This document shows positions 42,511-55,709 of a stretch of DNA of 64,000 bases, piece after piece (position 1 is the first letter of the stretch; the number at the start of each line of letters is the position of its first letter). The position numbers and the translations under genes were made by a program. The notes under the pieces are model-generated. The model saw only the letters and a list, made by a program, of their open reading frames with translations. It did not search any database and was not told where the DNA came from. This DNA comes from Clavulina sp. PMI_390 (lineage: Eukaryota; Basidiomycota; Agaricomycetes; Cantharellales; Hydnaceae). The stretch is taken from NCBI GenBank assembly GCA_015039315.1, contig WIDE01000033.1, positions 110,044-174,043 on the forward strand, given 5' to 3'.

Positions 42511-43581
42511 ATCGAACGCAATTAGGATCTGGAAATTCCTTGAAAGAATTACTGTCAGAAGTCGCGAGAAGACTAAAATTAAGCATTTACTGGAAATGGG
42601 TCACGTATGGAACCTAGTAGAAAGCTGAGGTGTCTTGAGCGACGGGTATCCACTATTTATAGTTTCAGCAGTGAGGTATCTCGACCTCGACTGAGCCTTA
42701 GGTGCCTGACGCCAAGAGATTGTAGACAAATGGGCAATTACGTGACAAGATAACTATTTACTCCCTGATGTGCCATTAATCAGGAACCCGCACTGGAGAT
42801 GCCCGGCTATTGATGGACATGACTCGTGAGTGATGGCTCGTTTGGCTCCTTGAGCCCAAGGCCGTCGAGGCACCCACCAGGAAACCATTCAGGACCCCAG
42901 CGACTGCTCTTATTAGGGGATGCCTGAGTGCCGTCGTAAATTGAGAGGATTCATGTAGTCCAAGTTGGTCGTTAGTGTGCTTACTGTATAGCAGCGTCAA
43001 TTTGCAGGGTCTCTAGTCTTTTTGCAAATAATCCACTCCACCTCGCCATGCGATTCCCCCAGAGCAGTACGCCTCACGGGGAAATTCAGCCCAATGTACT
43101 AAACGTTATCGGCTACCCCTGATATGATGCTTCAAGTGATCACAAGAACGTTGCAGGCTGGGGGATAAGCACGTAATGCCGGCAAATATTCAGTTCTGGG
43201 GCATTCCTCACTCCTAACGCGATAAGGCATTCGGCTCGGTGGGAGAACTAGTTATAATTCAAGCCGCCCTGGGCCTCAGGTGACCTTCATTCAGCCGCGG
43301 CAGGGGGTGATTTGATCTACAGCGGTGCAGCATCAATATCAAAAGGACAATGGTCCTGACAATGGCTGAAATACGTATTGCATCCTCAAGGTGCAGGGTT
43401 TGGGCGTAGCGCTAGCTTAGTCTCAGGGCCAGAGAGACCATAGCGCCGGGCCACAACAGACTTGAAGCCTCAAGGATCCGATACATAAACTGCAACCCAA
43501 AAACTCTGCATGGGTGTCATACGTGGGGTCTTTCGCCGCTGAAAGTTCACGAAATGAGCGTAAAAATAACTATCTAATCTT
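42511..43581. other. Intergenic region, no supported gene
   Basis: About 1 kb, including the promoter of the 66-aa protein gene. No convincing frame. Confidence 0.4.
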
Positions 43582-43815
43582 TTACGCCTTGTAGTAGGCT
43601 TTGGTCAGGCACAACGAGGCATCTGCCTGACAGAAATAAGCCAGGGGTTTGGCGACGATATCTCTGCAAATCAACCGATTCGGCACGAAAATCGCATGGC
43701 ACGCGAAAAGTTCTCCTGTGACCTGATGGACGTAAAGATTTCTAGGTGAGGGTGCTGCGCCACAGTTTAGAGGTATAAGATGGAAGGATGCAACTGTGAC
43801 ATCACAGAGTGACAT
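43582..43815 (-). CDS. Possible small Cys-rich protein (77 aa), tentative
   Basis: An open frame from ATG 43815 reads MSLCDVTVASFHLIPLNCGA and ends LCLTKAYYKA before TAA. It has six Cys and protein-like spacing (GELFACHAIFVPNRLICRDI, then AYFCQADASLC) but no signal peptide and no recognised family. It may instead be the last exon of an older gene. Low confidence. Confidence 0.3.
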   Translation of the reverse strand: MSLCDVTVASFHLIPLNCGAAPSPRNLYVHQVTGELFACHAIFVPNRLICRDIVAKPLAYFCQADASLCLTKAYYKA

Positions 43816-44092
43816 TCTCCGCTCAAATTGCAAGCATTTTGGATCAATGTCCAACGTACAAGCGCCACGATATAAGATTTAGGAACATGGATACATCGTG
43901 GAAGGGGAGTATGTACAACAAGATAGTCTGAAAAAGCAGTATGGCTGGACAAATTACAATTGTGGGTCCAAGACATCGAAACGAGGACAAGATACTACTG
44001 GGACTACAACGTGGGAGCACTAGGAGAGACCAAGGAATATATGATGCACTATAGTGCCGGCAGCTCGAATGAAGTTGCCCCTCTTAATTTGG

Positions 44093-44502
44093 TTATTTTC
44101 TTGCCGCGGAAGGCTGCGAAGAAGACTTGAACGCTGAGACGATGGTCGCAAGACTAGTGGCCAGCTGGGCCAGATCACTAAGCGTCTGACCGGGGGAGCG
44201 AGTGTTGGCAGCAGCTGCAAGCGCCCTGTTCCCGGCGTTCGCTAGGCAAGTATCACATTCGTCCCAATCGGGGCACATCTGGCACTAGAGAAATGCCGGA
44301 GTCAGCAACAATGGGGACTGTGATACTGAACCCTAAAGTACCGTACATGGTTGGCGGCAACAATGGATCGGCCACATACGTCGCAGAACCTATCGTTCAA
44401 GATCGCAAAACGGACCTCGAATGTGTGCCAGGGTTCGTGAGGCTGTTGGGTAGTTTATGGATGAGAACGTCGCTGTGAGGGGCAAAAAGTAGGACATGCC
44501 AT
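44093..44502 (-). CDS. ZZ-type zinc-finger mini-protein C (96 aa)
   Basis: The third member of the family, minus strand: ATG at 44502-44500, exon 2 44442-44347, exon 3 44284-44093. Exon 2 begins CCTCACGA like copies A and B (PHEPWHTFEV). The Cys pattern CDVC-x10-CQMC-x5-CDTC matches the classical ZZ spacing C-x2-C..C-x2-C-x5-C-x2-C. The ZZ histidine pair usually found downstream is absent. The tail is helical (TLSDLAQLATSLATIVSAF). If ATG is joined to exon 2 as in A and B, the first intron begins GCATGT, a GC donor; otherwise the start codon is elsewhere. TATAAA at 44561-44566 is 59 bp upstream. Confidence 0.62.
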
Positions 44503-45364
44503 GATGAAAGGAACAGGGTAGGGGGGAGCCTTTTGTTGAGGAGAGCAGATACAGCGCCTCTTTATATCCATTACTCGGATGAGCGTGCAAGGGATTGCCA
44601 ACGCTGGTTGTTGCCGTGTGAGATTGCCGCAGGCATCCGAGCTTGGGCAGCAAGCAAGTCGTCGACCATATGCTGATTTACCTGTCAGCACCAGACGGCG
44701 CGATAAGTAGAGAATGGTGTCGTAGCACAAGCAGTTTGCAATCCATCAAGTTTCTCCAACACCAACTCTGCTGGGAACTAGCTGGAATGGGGAATTATGA
44801 AGGTTATACATTGATTCGAGGAGACGCGAGCCCAAAGGCGAGGGACAAAAGAGATATCAAAAACTTGATGCTCGGCTGAAGACTCCCCAAAAGGGGCGTC
44901 TCTGCTACCAGCCCATGACCTTGAGGCACGCTTACGGATTAATTTTGCATGTCAAAGCCTCCGAACAGTCAAATGCCGTGGACCGTAACGCTGGAATGCA
45001 CGGATAAGAGCCCTTACAGCACAACTCGGGACGCGAGCAAAGTGAAAAGTTTGTTAGAGCCACACAAGCAGAACAGCTTGGGGAGCATAGTGTTTGACCG
45101 AGCCGACCCTTCGATAGCACTGAGACATTGGAAATCTTACGCAGCTGCAAATCACTCATGTCTTGTACTAAGCTGTTATCAGACGAGGGCTTGGCAGGGA
45201 CTCCAACAGGTGACCTGTGGAGCCCATGCCATATTTAGGAACAAAATCAAGTTCAGGAGCGGGCAATGCAAAACGGGACAATGGCTTGCTGGACCGATAT
45301 ATTTAGCATATTCAACTCGGCGTCAATCGCACAGGTTTGATCACATCAGATTTTTGCGCCCGTA
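44503..45364. other. Intergenic region, no supported gene
   Basis: The left end holds the promoter of ZZ-like gene C. A plus-strand frame from 44949 runs antisense into the RING-like gene and is not supported. Confidence 0.4.
44561..44566 (-). promoter_or_regulatory. TATA box of ZZ-like gene C
   Basis: TATAAA on the minus strand, 59 bp upstream of the ATG at 44502. Confidence 0.5.
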
Positions 45365-47445
45365 TCATGGCCCAGACCCCTGTGCCGCGCTGGCCGAGGG
45401 TTTAGCTGCCGGAGTGCTTTTTGTCCCTCGCGCCACCATCTCCTTCTCGAGAGCTGCGAGAGCCTCCCTTGTTCTCTCCCTGGCGTGCATCATGGACGTA
45501 ATAGTCAAAAGGAACGATAACTGCGCACTGAGCGAAAGAGCGATGGTTCGTCCAGTGATGAGGTCCGTCGTGTCCCTTGCGGATATTGGGATTTTCGGGA
45601 GGTATGAGAGGAGGACCTGGAGGAGAGACGGCGAGTGGGAAGTGGATAATGCCGATGAAGACGTAGCTATGGAACGAAGGGAAGAGGCGGAAGATCCAGC
45701 TCGTGCGCCTCGGGTTGTTCTTTGAGGCGGAGCGCAGAAGTGCAAATCAATCGGAGAGCGACAGCCAGGACATGGCGGCCACTCTGTTCTGAGGGTAGCG
45801 AGGTGGTTTTGTGGAAGTGCAAGGTTGGGACGAGAAGATGAGGTCGAGCCTGATGGGTAGGAGCGTGTGGATGATGGTAATGACGCGGATGACGCTGCCA
45901 GTGGTGATGAACGTCCGGGAGCTTGAGGTTGGGAAGGGATAGGAGCGAGAGTGAAGGTGGGCACAAAGGGGGTTTGAGAGCTTGACTGCGAAGTTGGGGT
46001 AGCAGTCGAAGAGGATGGAGTGGGAGGCACGCTCGATGAAGCATTGGAGACTGTAGGGGTGGATGGAGAGATCCTCAACATATCCAACATATAAGTGAAC
46101 CCTGCGACCCTCAGAAGACTTTTAGCCCTCCTCATTTTCCTCGTCGCTTCCTGCGCTCGTTGCAGACCATCCAGCTCGTTTTCGGTCTCCTGAGTCGATG
46201 AAATGCTCTCGGTGCTCTCTTCAGAGACGAGTACGACGTCTGCCGACTCGAGGGCCCCATTACGGAAGACGATAGGGTTACTTCGTTGCCGCTGTGACTC
46301 ATTGTACGTTGCGTGCCACCGGAGGATACACCCTCTATGGGCAACATGTTTGGTGGGTGCGACGGTACAGAATGCTTCCAATGGACCCAAAGGCACGTTT
46401 ACATTTGTTGAAGTTGGTTGGGCAAAGGAAGAGGGGTGAATGGAGGCGTCGGTCACCGACGACGTATGCGAGGATACGCTCGTAATGGATTGGGTGAGGT
46501 CGGCATTATTTCCTGAGCAAATCATGCATGCAGGCTCTTCCTCTTCTTCGTCACTCTCGTACATCCAGCTCAGATCATTCGATCCGACGGAGCTGCCCCC
46601 TGGTCGGGGTGTCGCTCTTTGCGGAGGCGGCAGTGGTCTCCCACGAATGATAACTCTGTTCCCCGTATAAACACCATCTTCCTTGTCCTTCGTCGCCCTC
46701 TTGCTTGATACGTAGTGGGCCACGGCGGCGCGCTGCAGCTCACGAGCCAAGCAGAGGCAGATTGACGTCAGAAGCATCGTGCGCCATCGGAGGGATTGGT
46801 AGGTGTATTTTGATGATGGAGCGGGAAGGGGAAGAGATGTCCAAAGAGGCGACACGAGAAAGGGGAAGAGTGGGCCCGTGTGAAGACTATGAAGGAGGAC
46901 AAGGGAGCTCTATACGCAGTGCGGGATCTCTTCAGTACCTTTCCAACTTGTTGGATACAACGGTCATAACTCACCAAGATATCCAATGTTCCCATAATAC
47001 CTCTTTCAGAATCTCCCATCCTCCGACCGCGCTTAGTTAGCCATTTCATGAAGCCACTAGGCCGCCTTCGGGTGGCACGATTTGGATCTTGTTCGGCAAG
47101 ACTTTCTCTGAACTGATTCAAATTCTCAAACCCACTCATGGTAATAGAGAACGAGATTGTATTCGAATCAAAGAGTGTCGCAGCGGCAGAGGTCGTGACG
47201 GATTGTCGGAGTTGGGAGTAGCCCTCGAACCATGATGAGAGCGCGAATGCTAGGAGGGAAAGCCGAACAGAAGGCGATAGAGAAGGAAGTGCCTTTATTG
47301 AGAGAGGCTGTTTTGTTGGCATTTCGAGCCAAAGGGACAGCCAGCAATCCCGATGACCGTATCTGCTGGTTTGTTGGGCACAAGATGTGCAGCCGTTCTC
47401 ACGCTGTTGCATTGAATTCTGCATCCCCTCGGAGTTCTCATTCAT
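45365..47445 (-). CDS. RING-like membrane protein, possible E3 ubiquitin ligase (671 aa)
   Basis: Two exons on the minus strand, 47445-46975 and 46909-45365, joined by a GTGAGT..TAG intron in phase 0. The first ATG at 47445 is used; an internal ATG opens MSGFENLNQFRESLAEQDPN. Hydrophobic segments lie near residues 60-75 (RLSLLAFALSSWFEGY) and after the splice (ILSSLVLLHSLHTG). A split RING-type arrangement follows: CMICSGN at about 250, then CTVAPTKHVAHRGCILRWH about 60 residues later, and finally WPPCPGCRSPIDLHFC near 535 after a Ser/Pro-rich insertion. The C-terminus has further hydrophobic stretches (LLQVLLSYLPKIPI, IALSLSAQLSFLLTI). The zinc ligands are spread widely, so a RING-variant fold is inferred rather than certain. 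Confidence 0.75.
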
Positions 47446-47771
47446 AATGAGCCATAGCTCTCATCATCAAACTCCTACATCTCCCCTCCCAACCAATCCT
47501 GAGCCACTTAGATAGATTGCTTCAATGTATCTTACTAGTAGGGTGTAGCGACATAGGCCGTTGCCGGCCTGATGCTACAATAAAAACGGAATCTCTCTCG
47601 GAGTTCTCAAACGAAAAAGTTGTCACATTATGCCCATTAGGGGCTACTAGGTATCATACACATTGGCGAGAAGACGATTGACATGACAAATTAGAAGGAT
47701 GCAAAGCCGTACATGCTGTGAATGGTAAATTACTGCTGTCCAGACATGTCAAGACAAGTGTGAAGGATAAC
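47446..47771. other. Intergenic region
   Basis: 326 bp between the RING-like gene start and the SLX9 stop. Nothing is seen beyond promoter space. Confidence 0.4.
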
Positions 47772-48638
47772 TCATTCAGCGGCAGCCGCGGATGGTGGTA
47801 CATGCGCTACGAGTGTGGCTTGGGCGTGTTTTCGGATGAGCTCAAAGGGATTCTGAGTAAACTCTTTTGTGGACTGGATAACTGAGAGGCGGGCTGCCTC
47901 CGTTTTTCTGCGATGATTTATCGTTATCAGCGATTCGGTAATTTCGACAGGCGAAATGGTCGAGACACTCACAGTACGGCTTTCCGCTGCGATGCCGATA
48001 GAGTTGACCCCTTCCCTTCGCCAATCTTTCCAGGCTCCAATTGTACCCCAGACGCTTTCTCCCTCTTCCGAGCACTCGTGACTCCAGGGATGTCTACTTG
48101 TCCAGCAGCAGATCCACCGCCGCCGAGCGCCTCTAATGCAGCATCAAGATCGTCCATTTTGGCCACAAGACGTTCTTTCTGCTTCCGCTTCTCGCGGCGA
48201 TTGTGCGAGCGGGAGTAAGGCGTCGGGGTGACAGAGGACATAGGAAGACGGGAAAGGAAGGCCTGATGTTTCATCGACTGCTTTTCCTTCTTTTTGAGAT
48301 GATTTAACGCTGGGAGAGAAGGTGCGCTCATGGACGCCAAAATTTCGTTTGCCTAGCCAAAGCGCGCAAAACGATCGAGCTCGTTTCAGCCATAGGAAGT
48401 TCGAGGCCAGAGAGCCTATCACTCACCGAGGAGTCTGCCATCGAGCCCACTTCCACTACATCGCCAGTTCCACTTGGGGCATCCACCAAGGAAGCATTGC
48501 CAGAGAATCGAGAGGCGAGCTTCGCCGATGGGGAATGGCCCAGACTATTCCTCGATCTGGAGGCTTTGGGCTATCCTTTTCATTTCATCGGTCACTTCAC
48601 AGCTAGCATAGCATGAGAGCAACAGCCAGACAGACCAT
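47772..48638 (-). CDS. SLX9: Ribosome biogenesis protein SLX9 (220 aa)
   Basis: Four exons on the minus strand: 48638-48636 (ATG only, donor GTCTGT), 48570-48427, 48352-47973 and 47907-47772. The protein starts MPKASRSRNSLGHSP, like the MPK-R-R start of SLX9. The SLX9 signatures are KKKEKQSMKHQAFLSRL, then SRSHNRREKRKQKERLVAKM followed by LDAALEALGG. The end is AARLSVIQSTKEFTQNPFEL plus IRKHAQATL. In yeast Slx9 acts in 18S rRNA maturation and export of small-subunit precursors. It faces away from the PPR gene at 48851, with 212 bp of shared promoter. Confidence 0.85.
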
Positions 48639-48850
48639 GATTCCTCAAGAGCGCAGGAGATGCCGCTGGAAGACAACACGTGTAAACAAAACCAAGCTTG
48701 CATTGTTTTCTCAGGTCGAGCGACCAGCTGTACTCTGTTCTCCAAAAGGTGAGGACCATCTGAAGCATTTCGTAGTACGGGGGAGCTTAATACTTTGAGC
48801 TTTTTGATAGAACGAGCTAGCTGTCTCGACGCGTTTGGTAGGGCAATCCC

Positions 48851-51800
48851 ATGCTCACTGCCCAGAGATGCACAAGATGCACCATTCCCCTGCGCTTTCA
48901 AGCACTCCCCCGTCATAGACGTCCTCTCTCTTCATCACGTCTGCGAGCCGCTCTAGCTGCAATAGACCGCCAAAGAACCTTCAAATCGTCTGGGTCTGCT
49001 TTCTGGGACGCGACACCGGAGGAAACCGGACCCTCTTACCAGACCACGCATGCCTCTCGACCTCCCTTGCATACACCATCTCTGAAAGAACGATTGGCAT
49101 CAGAAAGGAAGGTTTTTTCTTCCCTTCTGAAAACCACTTACTCCCTTGAAGCCTCTGCCATATTCGACCAGTGCTTCCAGCGATGCTCCAAGGACCACGA
49201 GCTCATGGACGACCCAGCTTTCTGCATCATGCTAGCTACGGCCGCTGCTCATATGCATAAGGCGAACGTGGCGAATTCGGTCATCTCCACTGCCGTGAAG
49301 CGAGGTGTCAAAATCTCGTCAGCGGGTTACGAGGGCGTGCTTGCAAAGTTGGCTAAAGATGGGGCTTGGCTCCCTATGCTCAACCTTATCGACGCGGTCC
49401 TACGCATTTCCCCTAGACGGGTGACACCACGCATCATGCATTTCCGAATCAAAGCTTTGATGGATTTACGCATGTACAACGACCTCCGCCTCGTCCTCGA
49501 TACCTGTGTCGAGCATGGTATCCCTCGGCAGCGAAGAACGTACGAGTTGCTAGTGAGAGCAAGTCTGGAGGCTCAAGATGTTGCTTGGGCAAGACACATC
49601 CTCCAGACAATGGAATCGGAAGGCTATCCCTTTGACGGAGAGACCTACGCAGCCATTCTCAATGGTCATCGCGCACTCGGCCCTTCACTTGACACCGAGC
49701 GTCGTGTCTATCACCAACTGCGCGACTTGGGGCTCCTTTCGAATCCGAACTGTCTCAATACGTTGATGCGGCTTCGGCTCGACGCTGGTGACACTGAAGG
49801 TGCCAAGATCATTCTCAATTTGTTCCGAGACCAGGGGGACCTCCAAGGGGCAGATGCGTTATATGCGGCCATGTATCATCCCCTAGACGAGCAAGGAACA
49901 CTCAGGACCCAAGATTTTCCCCCTCAACCCACTCTTCGTTACGACCCCACAGCCTCTGTTTCGAATCCCGACTCCCCTTTATACGGTCCCCTCCCTTCCC
50001 TTTCCACATTGAATTCCATTCTGCACCATGCAGCAACAACAAACGATGTGTCTCGAGCAGCAGCGGTATGGAACACGATCCTCGCCAAGAATTTCCAACC
50101 AACCGATTATACGGTCGTGAGCGTTATACGTGCGTTGATAGGAGACAACGAAACTGCTTCACTATGCCACGATCATACCACCCTCGCAGAGTTTGGTCCC
50201 CAGTCTTCGAAAGCTTCTCTTGTTCCTTTAGAAGATCGTCGGGCAGAGGCCATTACATTTGCCGCTACGATGCTGTTCGGTGCTGATGACAAGCGGATCG
50301 CGCAGTTTTGTGCCAATTTGGATGTTGCTGTCACCCCATCACAAAATTTCCAAGGAATACCTCACTTTCCTGTTAGTCCCACTCCACTCATTTTCAACGC
50401 TCTTCTGCGTGCGATCCTTCAAGATGACGGCTCGTCGAATCACTCATCAGCAACGCAAAATGCACCCACAATAGAGGGACTCAATGAGGAAGAGTGGGAA
50501 GGACATTATACCTTAGCGCTCTCCCTCATGCGGATGCGAACACTGCTCGAAGAGATGGTCGCGATGGGATGCGAGCCTGATTCTTTGATCTTACAAACTT
50601 TCCTCACCCACCTAGAGAAATCTGGACGGTTCTCGGTGGAAGAGTTGGTGGAGGTGATGAATAGCCTGGGGCGACCCCCGGAGCCACTTCAGAGGGAGTC
50701 CTCATCTGTTTCATTTGAGACTGGGGTTGTCGAAGGTAGCTTTTCCGATGGCATGCCTCGTAATGAGCACTCGGCTGGGCGACCACCTGTTGTGCTAACA
50801 CTTTCCCACCTAAACGTCCTACTTCGGGTCTTAAGGCGAGATGAGGGTAGCACCCCCCGTGATCTGAAAACTTTGAGAGGTCCTACCGCATCATTATCAA
50901 TCAATTCCATGCATTCATCTGCACAAGGACCTCCTAGAAGACGCGTACATAGTCTTCCGGACACCGTACGCATCACACGACCAGCTGCATCCGCCCCTGA
51001 CGATTCTCCGCTCGGAGCTATCCCAACATCCGCCTCTGGCGTGATCGACTACTGGTCTCGCTTCCTACAGCTCCAAGGATCTGACCCCTCCCCAGAAACA
51101 TGGGACCACCGAATCCACTTTGCACACTCAGCCGCTCACGCTTCGTCCACCTTGGAGAGCATGCGCCGCTCTTCTATTGTCCCTCAGGCACGCCACTACC
51201 TTGCGCTCATGCGCAAGCTCGTCAGTTACGGTGACGTGATAGGCGCTGCCAAAGTCCTGAGCGCAGCTCTCGCAGCAGGAGTCATCACGTCCATTGCCAT
51301 GTTTACCGTGCTCATCTTCGCGTACGGCAATGCTGGACACGTTGAACTGGCGAGGCAGACGTTCGACGATATGCGAGCGCACCTGAACTCCGGAGCCGTC
51401 AAGCGAGGAGCTGGCGCAGTAATCGACCCGGCGGCAGTGGACGCGCTGGCACGGGCGTACATTGCTGTTGGTCAGCCTGCTGAGGCGCGACGAGTCGTCT
51501 TGGAGCACTGGGAGCTTGTTGACCAAAGGGCAGCGCGCCTAGCCGAGGCAGCGAAACATTCACCGCGCGCAGAAGCAGCGTATGAAGCTTTTTGGGGGCG
51601 CATGCGGGAGCTGAGGATCAAAGCACTTCTCGTAGCGCTGCAGGGCCTCAATGGGGCACAACGAAGAGCTGGCGGAGGGAAGGTCATGAGCCAAGCGATC
51701 CGGATCCGGACGAGAAGACTTGTGCGGAAAGTACTGAAGACTTGGCAACGTGGAGAGGTGGGTGCGGGAACCAAGGCGAGCCGTGGGGTGCCAAAGCAAC

Positions 51801-51886
51801 CTGTGTTATCAATGAAGACGAGGAGGGAGGATGTCGTGGATCCTTCCTCCATCTCGCCACGCGGCCCATCCTCCTCTCATTCATAG
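48851..51886 (+). CDS. PPR-type mitochondrial protein (1011 aa), single exon
   Basis: A 3036-bp intron-free gene from ATG 48851 to TAG 51884-51886, unusual in this intron-rich window. The N-terminus is Arg/Ser-rich and lacks acidic residues (MLTAQRCTRCTIPLRFQALP), as in mitochondrial presequences. Helical hairpins of the pentatricopeptide type follow, for example RTYELLVRASLEAQDVAWAR then HILQTMESEGYPFDGETYAA near residues 225-270, and AMFTVLIFAYGNAGHVELAR then QTFDDMRAHL near 815-850. Between them lies a poorly conserved Ser/Pro-rich part. PPR proteins bind organellar RNA; an RNA-processing or translation role in mitochondria is expected, target unknown. The C-terminus is basic. Confidence 0.85.
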   Translation: MLTAQRCTRCTIPLRFQALPRHRRPLSSSRLRAALAAIDRQRTFKSSGSAFWDATPEETGPSYQTTHASRPPLHTPSLKERLASERKVFSSLLKTTYSLEASAIFDQCFQRCSKDHELMDDPAFCIMLATAAAHMHKANVANSVISTAVKRGVKISSAGYEGVLAKLAKDGAWLPMLNLIDAVLRISPRRVTPRIMHFRIKALMDLRMYNDLRLVLDTCVEHGIPRQRRTYELLVRASLEAQDVAWARHILQTMESEGYPFDGETYAAILNGHRALGPSLDTERRVYHQLRDLGLLSNPNCLNTLMRLRLDAGDTEGAKIILNLFRDQGDLQGADALYAAMYHPLDEQGTLRTQDFPPQPTLRYDPTASVSNPDSPLYGPLPSLSTLNSILHHAATTNDVSRAAAVWNTILAKNFQPTDYTVVSVIRALIGDNETASLCHDHTTLAEFGPQSSKASLVPLEDRRAEAITFAATMLFGADDKRIAQFCANLDVAVTPSQNFQGIPHFPVSPTPLIFNALLRAILQDDGSSNHSSATQNAPTIEGLNEEEWEGHYTLALSLMRMRTLLEEMVAMGCEPDSLILQTFLTHLEKSGRFSVEELVEVMNSLGRPPEPLQRESSSVSFETGVVEGSFSDGMPRNEHSAGRPPVVLTLSHLNVLLRVLRRDEGSTPRDLKTLRGPTASLSINSMHSSAQGPPRRRVHSLPDTVRITRPAASAPDDSPLGAIPTSASGVIDYWSRFLQLQGSDPSPETWDHRIHFAHSAAHASSTLESMRRSSIVPQARHYLALMRKLVSYGDVIGAAKVLSAALAAGVITSIAMFTVLIFAYGNAGHVELARQTFDDMRAHLNSGAVKRGAGAVIDPAAVDALARAYIAVGQPAEARRVVLEHWELVDQRAARLAEAAKHSPRAEAAYEAFWGRMRELRIKALLVALQGLNGAQRRAGGGKVMSQAIRIRTRRLVRKVLKTWQRGEVGAGTKASRGVPKQPVLSMKTRREDVVDPSSISPRGPSSSHS

Positions 51887-52057
51887 TAGACGTTTGCATG
51901 TCCTCAGTTAGGCAGATAGAAATCATTATGCTCAACTAATACATTACATGATATACATCCACTCTCGTACAAGGAGCTCTACCCTTTTGATCTAGAACGC
52001 TGTCAGCATCTTGCGCCGAAACCTTTCTAGTCCAAAAATATACAAATAAGAAAGATT

Positions 52058-53890
<1,833 letters not shown>

Positions 53891-54525
53891 GCTGCGAGAT
53901 CGTACGTCTGGTGGGATAGGGGAGTGAGGAGGAGGAGGATGATGACGACAAAGGGAATGGCGAGAACAGCGGTATATATACGTCCAAGTAGTGACAAAGC
54001 GACGTGTGTTCGGAGAAGATCAGTGGTGGAGGTTGTGGAATGGGGAGGGCATCGACATACCCGGAAGAGTGTCAGCACGCCAACGTCTTAGTAAAGCACG
54101 TCGATCGACCAAGAAGGTGGAGGGCAGCGTGAACCATGATGACGCCTTTGGAATCACCCGCACCCGGAACACCGATGCATGTGCCGGGATCTGTCCACAA
54201 CCTTAGCCTTCTTGTTTCTCTCCTCTCTCTGTCCCTCTCTTTGTGAGGGTGCAGAATGATTACGTGCTATTCTGGTCGGCTCGTAACGCCATTCCGGGAA
54301 GCCTCGAAAGTGGAAGTTTTTGCTGATCACCCTTGTTCGAACGCGCGGGACTCTATTGGTTCCGAGCGATTCACGTGGTGATCCCCGCAAAACCCCCGTC
54401 TCGTCAGCAGCCTTAGATCAGCATCCTGACATCATCGGCCGTCACGCCCCAATGCAGGTTGAATCAAACCACCAAGACCTACTAATCGAGTTGCTCGATA
54501 ACATACATCTGCGCATACAACCACC
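53891..54525. promoter_or_regulatory. Divergent promoter: OYE / ketosamine-3-kinase
   Basis: 635 bp between the two outward-facing ATGs. TATATATA at 53972-53979 serves the OYE gene. No other motif is convincing. Confidence 0.5.
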
Positions 54526-55709
54526 ATGTCTTTGCCATCCGTTCTCTCGGCTGTCCTTCTCCACTTACCAGCTGAAAGCTCTGAGTCCTCCACTTCCACT
54601 TCCTTTTCTGGGCACCTTCCCAAAGTGACATCCAGCTCGACTGGGAAAACGTACTATGCCAAACTAGGCTCTCCTCGCGAAGCAGAACAGTATGCCGGCG
54701 AAGCAGCCTCGCTCAACGTCTTTGCCTCTATTTCACCTGGCTTAGCACCCAATGTCCTTGCGCATGGCATCGATCCTGCCTCAGGGAAACCCTATATGGT
54801 CTCAGATTATCTCGATCTGCGAGGCAGGTTGGATGACAGTGCAGCAAAAGAGCTCGCAAAAAGGCTCGCGCTCGAAGTCCATGCACATGGTAGTGAAAAT
54901 GGGATGTACGGGTTCAATGTTGCTACATTCTGCGGTGCAACGAGGTTCGAGAACACCTGGCGTGAGAGGTGGGATGAGTGCTTTAGTGGGATGATTCGAA
55001 GCTTGCTTGAGAGGATCAATGACACGGAGCTATCTTCTATGGGGGAGAAAGTCGTGACCAGGTTCGCCTAGACTGAGCCACTCCGCTAGTCCTGATGATG
55101 GCATTTTCGTCGCTTTGCTGCATCATAGGGTCATCCCCTACTTGCTTGGCGATCGACTACAAGTTCAACCCTCATTTTTACACGGGGACCTCTGGGTAAG
55201 TTCAATCGTACCTACTGTACATGATGGGACAAATATCCAACTGAATACACTGAATCATGCCCAGTCGGGCAACGTCGGTGTGCTCCCGAACGGTTCAGCT
55301 GTGATCTACGATCCCTCGTCCTACTTTGGGCATAACGAAGCAGAGTAGGTCCCCGCCTTCAGAGTTATTTTCCTTCACTCACACCTCCCCTCGCCATCGC
55401 ATCGACCAGCCTGGCGATAGCTCGCATATTCGGAGGCTTCCCTAGCACCTTTTTCTCTACCTATCACTCCTATCGCCCAAAGTCCGAACCCGTCGAGGAG
55501 TACGACCAGCGCGTGGAGCTATACGAGTTATTCCACTACCTCAACCATACCCTACTCTTCGGAGTAAGTGAATTTATGCCCTCATGAGATGGAAGTCTAT
55601 TATACATCCCACGAATCTAACTTCTTCCCCCCACAAGTCGGGATATGCTGGCCAGTCAAAAGCTATCATGCGGAGGCTTATCAAATTCGTTGATGAGGCC
55701 GGGGTGTGA
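54526..55709 (+). CDS. Fructosamine/ketosamine-3-kinase family protein (302 aa)
   Basis: Five exons: 54526-55061, 55129-55195, 55265-55344, 55410-55563 and 55638-55709. Family signatures in order: TYYAKLG (nucleotide-binding Lys), FEGEA-like AGEAASLNVF, HGIDPASGKPYMVSDYLDL, the catalytic loop SFLHGDLWSGNVG across a splice, and VIYDPSSYFGHNEADLA (Mg-binding Asp). The C-terminal helices end QSKAIMRRLIKFVDEAGV. These kinases phosphorylate sugar adducts on glycated lysines, which destabilises the adduct and repairs protein. The length of about 300 residues is normal for the family. Confidence 0.92.

Noticed and set aside
44949..45725. 258-codon plus-strand frame
   Set aside because: Largely antisense to the RING-like gene, whose zinc motifs and splice site support the minus strand.
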